64,000 nt of DNA from Waddliaceae bacterium (lineage in GTDB: Bacteria > Chlamydiota > Chlamydiia > Chlamydiales > GCA-2709385), in the NCBI GenBank assembly GCA_002709385.1, contig PAQS01000031.1:7516-71515 (forward strand), given 5' to 3'. The notes below the pieces were generated by a model, which saw only the letters and a program-made list of their open reading frames with translations, did not search any database and was not told the origin of the DNA. Made by a program: the position numbers and the translations under genes. Shown here piece after piece: positions 45,930 to 53,007 of this stretch; position 1 is the first letter of the stretch; every line of letters starts with the position of its first letter.

Positions 45930-48065
45930 ATGAATGAACAAACTTTTGATCAGTATATCCAAACCGTTCGCAGTCTTACGATTCCTAGCGACAACCCGGA
46001 TACCTCTTTAGAAGAATTATCTAAGCTCATCGACGACCAGTTGCAAACTGTTGATGAAGGAAATGGATACGAGGAGTTTCTCAAAGGAGAAAAAGCCTTT
46101 TTCCAAGGACAATACCAGCTTGCGCTTAAACATTACCTAGCAGCAAAAGGCGTCCCTAACTTCCATTTTTTCTGTTATAGAACTTCAGCATTTGTATCCA
46201 AAGATCTTGGCCATCATGATAAAGCGATTACCTATGCTCAAAAAGCCTTAGAAATTTATCCTGATGATTACGCGACTCTTGAATTTCTTCGTGACCTTTT
46301 CGAATCGAGTGGAGAAGTAGATCAAGCTGCAAATATCCACACACAAATCAACGGACTTATCGGAGATCAAACACAAAGCTCCAATACAGATACAAAAGAA
46401 CATATTGATACTAGCGTATTGAATGAACAACAATCTGTTTATCTTGGCGAAAGAGAGCTGAGTGACTTAACAACAATCTTTGATACCGGACAAGAAGACG
46501 TTGATTTGAGTACGCTACGTGCCCATTCTCTACATGCCAACCCTATTCCCTTCTCTGGAGAAGGAAGTTATGATACGGCATTAGAGCCGGAAGAATCTGC
46601 AGAGGACTATTCTTTCCTCGCACAAACAGACAAAGACCCCCAAAGAGATGAGAGTTCTATGTTACACACAGATACCCAAACCACAGACACAAGTGTGACA
46701 AGTGATCTTGGCCTGTCCCAAGATCAGCAAAGCGATAGCTACCCTGCTGATCTAGAAACTTCAACAGGGATAAGCTCCACATCAAGTGCTCCAGAAAAAG
46801 AAGAGACTTTAAAAGATTTGGTTGATAGCGACTACAATGTTGGCTTAGAAAGCACTGATCGTTTTCTTGCTGATAGCTTAGGGATGGAAATTGATAATAA
46901 TCAAAGCTTAGAGCGTAGAATCAAGACATATCAGCGCACTCAAGCAGAAGCCATCATAGAATATTTGAAACAAGGACAAAATCCTACTTTTGCGGGAAAA
47001 GACTTTTTATTCGTTCTTCACGGTTGGCAAGAAGCCGCTCTTTCTCATATTCGCGGTAACCATAATACCGAAACGTTAATGGAAAGATTTTTGCTTCCAG
47101 AGCGTCATTACCAAACAAACGGTGGTTTTTATCTTCGTTGGAATGGTAAAGGGATTGTGATTAACCCCGGACCAAATTTTTTACGTCACTTCCACCAAGA
47201 AGGTCTGCATATCCGTGATATTGATCATGTGATTGTTACTCGCAACCACCCGCAGGCTTACGAAGACATTCAGCATATTTATAAACTCAATCAAAGATTA
47301 AATGCTGTAGATACAGATTTACACATCATAAATTACTATTTGAATCAACAAACTCACCGCCTTCTTGCTACAACACTTAAGCCTTATTTCAAGCAAGAGC
47401 GTAACACTGTTCACTGCCTTGAGTTGTATGTAGACTCTCCAGATCTTGAGACTATCGAGCTTTCAGACGGATTGCTTCTTAAATATTTTCCTTTAAATTT
47501 ATCTAACGAGCAAAAAGCAAAAGCAACGAATTCTGATACCAGTGATTCAGCGTTAGGCTGTCGCCTAGAACTGAGCTCATCATATAGTGATATTGACGGT
47601 GATCGTCTTCGTGCTATCAATCTTGCTTACGTAAGTGGTGCTGCGTGGAATCCAATGATTGCTCAGCACCTCAATAGCTGTGATATTATTATTACTGGTT
47701 TCGGAGATACTGGGGTAGATGATTACAGTCGTTTAAAATATAACGACAGTAACCTGGGTTATTTTGGAAACTATACCGTTATCGAAGAAAGCAACCCTAA
47801 AATTCTAATTTGTTGTGAATTTGGTGGTCGTGAAGGTGACATCCGCGTTGAAGTCGCAAAGAAACTACGCCAAGAGTACGCTTATGGAGCTCATAATAAC
47901 ACTGTTGTTCTTCCTGGAGATACAGGTTTATATGTCGACCTTAGCACTCAAAAAGTACGTTGCGGTGTCAGCAAGCAATTAGTAGACCCAAGTAAAATTC
48001 GAGTTGTTAAATCTAAAGATTCATTTGGGAAGCTACAATATTTATCACCGAACTGTTTTGTCTAA
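45930..48065 (+). CDS. TPR protein with degenerate metallo-beta-lactamase-like domain
   Basis: A 711-residue protein. TPR-like repeats occupy about 45-140 (A-F-F-Q-G-Q-Y-Q-L-A-L-K-H-Y; A-I-T-Y-A-Q-K-A-L-E-I-Y). A polar Ser/Asp/Thr-rich linker spans 150-300. The rest recalls the MBL fold: G-K-G-I-V-I-N-P-G-P-N-F-L, I-R-D-I-D-H-V-I-V-T-R-N-H-P-Q-A-Y-E-D and a late C-D-I-I-I-T-G-F-G-D-T-G. The zinc motif H-x-H-x-D-H would fall at R-N-H-P-Q-A, so most metal ligands are missing. No signal peptide seen. Function unknown, possibly binding rather than hydrolysis. Confidence 0.65.
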   Translation: MNEQTFDQYIQTVRSLTIPSDNPDTSLEELSKLIDDQLQTVDEGNGYEEFLKGEKAFFQGQYQLALKHYLAAKGVPNFHFFCYRTSAFVSKDLGHHDKAITYAQKALEIYPDDYATLEFLRDLFESSGEVDQAANIHTQINGLIGDQTQSSNTDTKEHIDTSVLNEQQSVYLGERELSDLTTIFDTGQEDVDLSTLRAHSLHANPIPFSGEGSYDTALEPEESAEDYSFLAQTDKDPQRDESSMLHTDTQTTDTSVTSDLGLSQDQQSDSYPADLETSTGISSTSSAPEKEETLKDLVDSDYNVGLESTDRFLADSLGMEIDNNQSLERRIKTYQRTQAEAIIEYLKQGQNPTFAGKDFLFVLHGWQEAALSHIRGNHNTETLMERFLLPERHYQTNGGFYLRWNGKGIVINPGPNFLRHFHQEGLHIRDIDHVIVTRNHPQAYEDIQHIYKLNQRLNAVDTDLHIINYYLNQQTHRLLATTLKPYFKQERNTVHCLELYVDSPDLETIELSDGLLLKYFPLNLSNEQKAKATNSDTSDSALGCRLELSSSYSDIDGDRLRAINLAYVSGAAWNPMIAQHLNSCDIIITGFGDTGVDDYSRLKYNDSNLGYFGNYTVIEESNPKILICCEFGGREGDIRVEVAKKLRQEYAYGAHNNTVVLPGDTGLYVDLSTQKVRCGVSKQLVDPSKIRVVKSKDSFGKLQYLSPNCFV

Positions 48066-48092
48066 GTAGAATAATTATTTTTTTCCTTCTAT

Positions 48093-48126
48093 GGAGAGAT
48101 TACCACTCGAAACTTGGTATCTCTCC
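48093..48126 (+). terminator. Intrinsic terminator after the TPR-MBL gene
   Basis: ggagagattacc (from 48093) pairs with ggtatctctcc (to 48126) over 11 positions with one bulged base, followed by tttttcttctct. Stem plus T-run is a classic intrinsic terminator. Confidence 0.75.
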
Positions 48127-48249
48127 TTTTTCTTCTCTCTATTTATAATTTCTTTTCTTGCGACCTTAAGGATCGACGTGCTACAGTTTTTCGAGGAACC
48201 GGTCAACAAATACCACCTAAAAGTTGTCCACCCTTAAGGATTCTAGCTT

Positions 48250-49599
48250 ATGTCAACTTGCGAGACACGAAGTACTTGGACGGAATTTCTCCGATTTGTA
48301 CAGCAACGATGCTCTGCCACTGCATTTGAAAATTGGATTTCACCGATCAAAGTGGTGCAAGAGACCTCCGAGGAAATTACTCTTGAGGTGCCTAATGTAT
48401 TTGTAAAAGAATACTTGCTGTCTAATTACGAAAAAGATTTATGTAATTTTCTTCCGGAGAGAATGCCAGGCAAACCTGCTGTAAATTTTGTCATAGCACC
48501 TCCTCCTAAGAAGCGTTTATTGGTTCAGGATTCTTCTCCTTCAAGTACATCTTCTTCTCAGAATGTTCCACAAGATGAATATCGTGAAGTACGCTTGAAT
48601 CACTTCTATGTATTTAAAAATTTTATTGAAGGCCCATCCAATCAGTTTGTTAAATCTGCTTGTATGGGTGTTGCCACTCGACCAGGACAAACATATAATC
48701 CTCTCTTTATTCATGGTGGAGTAGGTCTAGGAAAAACTCATTTACTTCATAGTATTGGCCACTACGTCCGTGAACATAATCGCAAGCTGCGGATACAGTG
48801 CATTACAACCGAAGCCTTTATCAATGATTTAGTTGATTGTTTACGCAACAAGTCAGTAGATAAGATGAAACGCTATTACCGTTCTCTTGACGTCCTTCTA
48901 GTCGATGATATTCAATTTCTCCAAAACCGTTTAAATTTTGAAGAAGAGTTTTGTAATACTTTTGAGAGCTTGATCAATCAAGGAAAGCAAATTGTTATTA
49001 CAAGTGATAAACCTCCAGGCCAGTTGAAGCTATCCGAGCGCATGATTGCTAGAATGGAGTGGGGTTTGGTAACAAACGTTGGAATTCCTGATCTTGAAAC
49101 TCGTGTAGCGATTTTAAAAGCAAAAGCAGAGCAAAAAGGCTTACCTTTGCCGAATGATATTGCCTTTTATATTGCTGAACACATTATGCAAAACGTGCGT
49201 CAGTTGGAAGGAGCCGTTAACCGCTTAAACGCTCACTGCCGTCTACTTAATGCGACAATCACAATCGATTTAGTAGAAAAAACTTTAAAAGAAATGATTC
49301 AACATGTTCCACAAGAACGGATCTCTGTTGAACAAATTTTGAAAGCTGTTGCAGCTGTATTCAATGTAAAAGTGATGGATTTAAAGGGTTCTCAACGAAC
49401 TAAAGACATTGCCCTTCCTCGTCAAGTAGCGATGTACTTGGCTAAAGAAATGATTAATGACTCATTGATGATGCTGGGTGCTTCTTTTGGAAAAACTCAC
49501 TCAACAATTCTCCATGCTTGTAAATCTATTGAGAAGAAACTTGCTAACAACGAAAACTTACGACGCCGAATAAATATGGTTCGTCGCAATGTACGCTAA
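48250..49599 (+). CDS. dnaA: Chromosomal replication initiator DnaA (second chlamydial type)
   Basis: AAA+ initiator of 449 residues. Domain I near 5-80 (W-T-E-F-L-R-F-V-Q), a Ser/Pro linker, AAA+ core with [10 protein letters not shown] (Walker A) and L-L-V-D-D-I-Q-F-L (Walker B), and domain IV with the DnaA signature ending [20 protein letters not shown] precedes the ATG. Chlamydiae carry two dnaA genes; this one neighbours bactofilin and nqr genes like CT_275. One weak DnaA-box-like word (ttgtccacc at 48224) lies upstream; no box cluster is seen. Confidence 0.95.
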   Translation: MSTCETRSTWTEFLRFVQQRCSATAFENWISPIKVVQETSEEITLEVPNVFVKEYLLSNYEKDLCNFLPERMPGKPAVNFVIAPPPKKRLLVQDSSPSSTSSSQNVPQDEYREVRLNHFYVFKNFIEGPSNQFVKSACMGVATRPGQTYNPLFIHGGVGLGKTHLLHSIGHYVREHNRKLRIQCITTEAFINDLVDCLRNKSVDKMKRYYRSLDVLLVDDIQFLQNRLNFEEEFCNTFESLINQGKQIVITSDKPPGQLKLSERMIARMEWGLVTNVGIPDLETRVAILKAKAEQKGLPLPNDIAFYIAEHIMQNVRQLEGAVNRLNAHCRLLNATITIDLVEKTLKEMIQHVPQERISVEQILKAVAAVFNVKVMDLKGSQRTKDIALPRQVAMYLAKEMINDSLMMLGASFGKTHSTILHACKSIEKKLANNENLRRRINMVRRNVR

Positions 49600-49600
49600 A

Positions 49601-50377
49601 ATGCAAATATTCATTATTGGTTGCGGAAAGATTGGAAGCGCATTTGCTAAAGTCTTAGCTCCACACTTTAATGTTCTTCTTTATAATCGAAGTTTTGAAA
49701 AAGCTCAGGCTTTAGCCAAAGAGACACAGTCAGAAGCAGTCAGTTTGCAAACAGGTTTATCAGAAGCTAACTTTGCTATTTTGGCTTTTAAACCCAAAGA
49801 TTTAAAAGAATTTTCTTCTAATCTACCTTCTTTAGAAGACCCCTCAACTATATTTTTAAGTACCCTTGCAGGCACTTCACTTAGTACTTTAGAAACCCTT
49901 CTTCCTTCATATACACATATACGTGTTATGCCTAACCTTCCTCTTTCCGTTGGAGCAGGCGCCTTAGGTCTGACTACTACGATGGAGCTTACAACTCAAC
50001 AGAGAGAAAATATTGAAAAACTTTTTGCTCCTTGTGGAAAAAGTTTTTGGTTAAGTGAAGCAAAACTTGAAGCCTTTACTCCACTTGCTGGGTCTGGTCC
50101 TGCTTTCATTGCAACAATCATTGAGTCCATGGCAGAAGCTGGGATTGCAATGGGACTGAGTGCAGAAGAATCCTTAGAAATCACTTTACAAACTATGAAG
50201 GGAGTCGTTAACGTCGTGCAAGAAGTGGGTAAACATCCTGCTGAGCTTCGCTGGGATACTTGTTCTCCGGGAGGAGTAAGTATTGCTGGAGTACGGCGTA
50301 TGGAAGCAAAAGGACTTCGCTCTGCTGTAATAGAGAGTTTCCTTGCTACCTATGAAGCACTTCTAAAAGATAAGTAG
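49601..50377 (+). CDS. proC: Pyrroline-5-carboxylate reductase
   Basis: Last step of proline synthesis, NAD(P)H-dependent. Rossmann motif I-I-G-C-G-K-I-G-S-A-F at the N-terminus, R-V-M-P-N-L-P in the middle, and the signature A-L-A-G-S-G-P region here reading P-L-A-G-S-G-P-A-F-I, then S-P-G-G-V-S-I-A-G-V. About 258 residues from ATG 49601, two bases after the dnaA stop; ATG 49589 would overlap dnaA by 11 bases and add four residues. No own ribosome-binding site, so coupling to dnaA is likely. Not at this place in Chlamydia. Confidence 0.9.
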   Translation: MQIFIIGCGKIGSAFAKVLAPHFNVLLYNRSFEKAQALAKETQSEAVSLQTGLSEANFAILAFKPKDLKEFSSNLPSLEDPSTIFLSTLAGTSLSTLETLLPSYTHIRVMPNLPLSVGAGALGLTTTMELTTQQRENIEKLFAPCGKSFWLSEAKLEAFTPLAGSGPAFIATIIESMAEAGIAMGLSAEESLEITLQTMKGVVNVVQEVGKHPAELRWDTCSPGGVSIAGVRRMEAKGLRSAVIESFLATYEALLKDK

Positions 50378-50498
50378 TTTCCTTCAGAAAGCTGACCTAT
50401 CATAATACTAGATATTACTTAAGATAAAATATAGATACCTGTAGTTTGTAAAATTTTCTCTTACTAAAGGTATAAAATTAAAAAAAAGGAGCATAGTC

Positions 50499-51137
50499 AT
50501 GTTCAAACGCTACAGGCACTCCTATGAAGACGATACAGCTATAGGCACTGTTATGGAAAACACCAGTCAGGCGGCTTCTCCTCATCAGGCAACCATGAAT
50601 AGACCTAATACCGAGAAAGTTTCTTATTCAAACGATGGCCCTACACATTTTCATAGTAACTCAGTATCTGAAGAAGAGCTTATAGAACCTTCTTTTCGAG
50701 AAGAAAATACTGCTAAAGAGCCGGAGCCTATACCTAAACAAGAATCATACTGGTCTCCCCCTCTATTTGGACAAAACGAATCTAACGAGCCTATAGAGAC
50801 AGAAAAACCAGAAACAACTTTAGGTGAAGGGGTTCTTTTTAAAGGTGAACTTAGCTTTGAACGATTACTTCGTATCGACGGAGTTATGGAAGGTAAATTA
50901 TTTTCCAACGGTAAGATTATCGTAGGCGCAAGTGGTAGTGTTGCTGCAGATATTACTATGCGCGAAGCAATTATCGAGGGACAAGTAGAAGGCAATATTA
51001 CAGTAGAGCGCCTTGAGTTAAGAGGTAAAGCATCCGTATACGGAGATATTTGCGCTCGATCTATTATTGTTGATGAAGATGCTACTTTAGTTGGACACGT
51101 CAGTGTAAAACCCACTGAAAGAGAAAATTCTTATTAA
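50499..51137 (+). CDS. Bactofilin (polymer-forming cytoskeletal protein)
   Basis: A 212-residue protein: a disordered polar N-terminal 110 residues, then a bactofilin beta-helix of about 90 residues (G-V-L-F-K-G-E-L, L-R-I-D-G-V-M-E-G-K, A-I-I-E-G-Q-V-E-G-N-I, A-S-V-Y-G-D-I). Bactofilins polymerise without nucleotide and organise the cell envelope; the chlamydial one affects cell size. AGGAG lies upstream of the ATG. Same place as CT_276. Its last four bases overlap the convergent comF. Confidence 0.9.
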   Translation: MFKRYRHSYEDDTAIGTVMENTSQAASPHQATMNRPNTEKVSYSNDGPTHFHSNSVSEEELIEPSFREENTAKEPEPIPKQESYWSPPLFGQNESNEPIETEKPETTLGEGVLFKGELSFERLLRIDGVMEGKLFSNGKIIVGASGSVAADITMREAIIEGQVEGNITVERLELRGKASVYGDICARSIIVDEDATLVGHVSVKPTERENSY

Positions 51138-51865
51138 TTTTTCTTATCAGCGATGCAAAGTGTCATCGCATAAAGAGCTTTTGGATACAACCTACGTAAA
51201 AGAGTTCCACAGCTATTTAGTGTTGAACCTGTTGTTAATACATCGTCAACCAGTAATACTGTTGCATCTTTTATGTAGGTTTTATTAGTTAAAGCGAAAG
51301 CTTCATGATTCAAATTTAAGCGAGATTTTCTTCCCATAGCCGCTTGGGGAAGCTCTCCTCCATATCTTTTCAAAGCATGAACCACAGGCCTCTGAAGGTA
51401 TGTTCCAAGAGTTTCTGCAAGTAGAAAACTTTGATTGTAACCACGGAAAAGTTTTCTGCTGAAAGGAATCGGAACGGGTACAATATAATCTGGTATTGGC
51501 CAAGATAGACGATAAAATTGTAGAGCTAAAAAAGCTCCAGCCCCTTGAGCTATTTCAGGAAATCCCTGGTACTTCATTTTATGGATAATCATTGTAGCTG
51601 GAAATTGATATTCCATCGCAGCAGCGATAGATTGAAAAACCCCCGGTTTTTTTTGACAATCCAAACAGACATTTTTGCCTTCCCATTCCTGGAAACAAAC
51701 TTGGCATCGCTCATCTGGATTAATTAAATCCAAATGCTCACTACAACGGGAACAGAAAAGTCCTTCTTGCTGGCTCAAAGAGTCCATACATGATGGGCAT
51801 TGATATGGGAGAAAAAAATCCCATAATCCATAAATCCACTTATCTAATTTTTTCGTATAGATCAC
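51134..51865 (-). CDS. comF: ComF-family phosphoribosyltransferase-like protein
   Basis: A 243-residue protein. An N-terminal zinc-ribbon-like Cys array (C-P-S-C, C-S-R-C, C-Q-V-C, C-L-D-C) is followed by a PRT-type domain with the PRPP loop V-L-L-V-D-D-V-L-T-T-G-S-T. ComF takes part in uptake of transforming DNA. The start is GTG at 51865; the nearest SD-like GGAGG is 14 nt upstream and belongs to the terminal repeat at 51877, so the repeat may have altered its expression. Confidence 0.9.
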   Translation of the reverse strand: MIYTKKLDKWIYGLWDFFLPYQCPSCMDSLSQQEGLFCSRCSEHLDLINPDERCQVCFQEWEGKNVCLDCQKKPGVFQSIAAAMEYQFPATMIIHKMKYQGFPEIAQGAGAFLALQFYRLSWPIPDYIVPVPIPFSRKLFRGYNQSFLLAETLGTYLQRPVVHALKRYGGELPQAAMGRKSRLNLNHEAFALTNKTYIKDATVLLVDDVLTTGSTLNSCGTLLRRLYPKALYAMTLCIADKKN

Positions 51866-51897
51866 AGGTTATTTATACCTCCAATGGCTACCTAATC

Positions 51898-52015
51898 CGC
51901 GCTTCCAGTGCGTTAGATGAGGGTGAGATTTAGGGTATTTTTCTGAGCTCATGTTTTCACATGGGCAAAGGAAAATGCTCTAAAGATTACTCTTATCTAG
52001 CGTGCTGGAAGTGCG
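51898..52015 (+). ncRNA. Candidate structured RNA, 118-nt extended hairpin
   Basis: Every base i from 51898 to 51954 can be set against 103913-i with no bulge. Of 57 opposed positions, 42 are Watson-Crick, 11 are G.U on the plus strand, and four do not pair (51927/51928 facing ga at 51985-51986, a tandem G.A arrangement, and 51945/51946). The loop is tttc (51955-51958). None of the 11 transition mismatches is A.C on the plus strand, so pairing in plus-strand RNA is favoured over a DNA palindrome alone. No known RNA family is recognised. Confidence 0.55.
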
Positions 52016-52054
52016 TTCGTTTATACCTCTTAAAATTGTTTAGGAGGGTTTCCA

Positions 52055-52120
52055 ATGTTGGATCAAACAATCGTAATCTATCTCAGTTATATGGTTAATC
52101 TTTTTTATCCTATGACTTAG
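52055..52120 (+). CDS. 21-codon small ORF with strong ribosome-binding site
   Basis: AGGAGGG at 52042-52048 lies 6 nt before an ATG opening 21 codons (M-L-D-Q-T-I-V-I-Y-L-S-Y-M-V-N-L-F-Y-P-M-T, stop TAG 52118-52120). The peptide is hydrophobic and could insert in a membrane. It sits between the two hairpins of the putative element, ending one base before the second. It may be a real small protein, a leader peptide or a gene remnant. Confidence 0.3.
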   Translation: MLDQTIVIYLSYMVNLFYPMT

Positions 52121-52239
52121 TCGCATCAGATGCAGCTTGCATAGTCCATCTATAAACTTACGCGCCTTACGAAGCTCGCAGGAGCTGCGCTTCGCCGCGT
52201 AAGCTCATATCTAAACCATGCAAGCTGCATCTGATGCGA
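52121..52239. repeat. Second long palindrome of the putative element
   Basis: 52121-52142 (beginning tcgcatcagatgc) is the exact reverse complement of 52218-52239, 22 bp. In the same register cttacgcg (52157-52164) pairs with cgcgtaag (52196-52203), with a central gaagc/gcttc arm. The whole forms a 119-nt hairpin with an internal loop. Confidence 0.75.
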
Positions 52240-52259
52240 GATTAGGTAGCCATTGGAGG

Positions 52260-52853
52260 TTATACCTGATTCATTTCTATATCTTCTGAATTCACAACAT
52301 CACTAAATGGAAGACAACATGCAAGACTTGCAGTAATTCCCGCGGTAGCAAAAATAGTAAAATTAGAAATCATGAACATTTGAATAGCAGCATCTGCTTC
52401 TACCGTATGTAAATAAGTCCAAGCACCAATAATTGGCGGCACAGCTAGAATTGATAAGGGTTTAAAAGACGTTGCTAGACGAAAGTACCATTCACGGTTA
52501 AGTGTAGTTTCTTGCTCATGATTGCTCAATAGAGAATTTTGCGTATTATTATCTTCTTTTTCAGCAGAAAAATTGTCATATAAACCTGCTACTAGTCCAC
52601 TTGTAGAACCAATAATACAAGCGCTACTTGCTCCTACAATTTGTACCGAGGCTAAAAGCTTCATTAAAGTACTGGACTGGCTTGCAACAACAACTGAAGA
52701 AGCGATGAGAACAGGAATAGCAACTGTAAAACAAAGTGATGGTATCACCGTTGCTTGTCGACATTGAAGAATATCTTGGTAAGAAGATTCAAAACAGCCT
52801 TTTAATCTACTACAATCATATTCTCGATCTTGCAATATCATATCGTCTACCAT
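52260..52853 (-). CDS. Membrane protein with two bilobed hydrophobic domains, Inc-like candidate
   Basis: A 197-residue protein of unknown family. Two pairs of closely spaced membrane segments: near 35-80 (A-I-P-V-L-I-A-S-S-V-V-V-A and I-V-G-A-S-S-A-C-I-I-G) and near 130-185 (P-L-S-I-L-A-V-P-P-I-I-G-A and F-T-I-F-A-T-A-G-I-T-A-S-L). The bilobed hydrophobic pattern is the hallmark of chlamydial inclusion membrane proteins secreted by type III secretion. No Sec signal is evident. Its stop codon is formed at the edge of the 20-bp inverted repeat. Inc function is inference. Confidence 0.6.
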   Translation of the reverse strand: MVDDMILQDREYDCSRLKGCFESSYQDILQCRQATVIPSLCFTVAIPVLIASSVVVASQSSTLMKLLASVQIVGASSACIIGSTSGLVAGLYDNFSAEKEDNNTQNSLLSNHEQETTLNREWYFRLATSFKPLSILAVPPIIGAWTYLHTVEADAAIQMFMISNFTIFATAGITASLACCLPFSDVVNSEDIEMNQV

Positions 52854-53007
52854 ACTTCGCTCTCCATCAATATTTTTCTTATTTTATTTTTAAGAAGTGC
52901 TAAAGTGTATCGATAATAGTCTTATCTCACAAATAGGAGACTTTTTTAGAGAATAGTTTTTTTCACCCTCCGATGGAGAGTAAATCGTATTAATAATACC
53001 TCAATAA

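Larger units (their letters stand above)
51877..52260. mobile_element. Candidate MITE-like element bounded by 20-bp inverted repeats
   Basis: acctccaatggctacctaat at 51877-51896 is the exact reverse complement of 52241-52260. TAT flanks both ends (51874-51876 and 52261-52263), a possible 3-bp target duplication. The 384-bp interior has no long ORF but two long hairpins and a 21-codon ORF. The right end overlaps the stop codon of the Inc-like gene by one base. The word ttatacct recurs at 51873, 52021 and 52260. MITE status is inference: no transposase is visible in the window. Confidence 0.5.

Noticed and set aside
48066-48249. Possible replication origin upstream of dnaA
   Set aside because: Only one weak DnaA-box-like word (ttgtccacc) is seen; no cluster of boxes or AT-rich unwinding region stands out, and this is the second chlamydial dnaA type.
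48114-48406. Small plus-strand frames overlapping the dnaA start
   Set aside because: They run through a terminator and into dnaA in other frames, with no ribosome-binding site or family.
50651-51115. 154-residue reading frame on the minus strand opposite the bactofilin gene
   Set aside because: It lies wholly inside a clear bactofilin gene, is Ser-rich with no motif, and has no ribosome-binding site; it is a shadow of the real frame.
51866-52260. Retron or group II intron remnant
   Set aside because: Long hairpins suggested it, but no reverse transcriptase, no domain V-like motif and no msr/msd layout can be seen in or near the gap.
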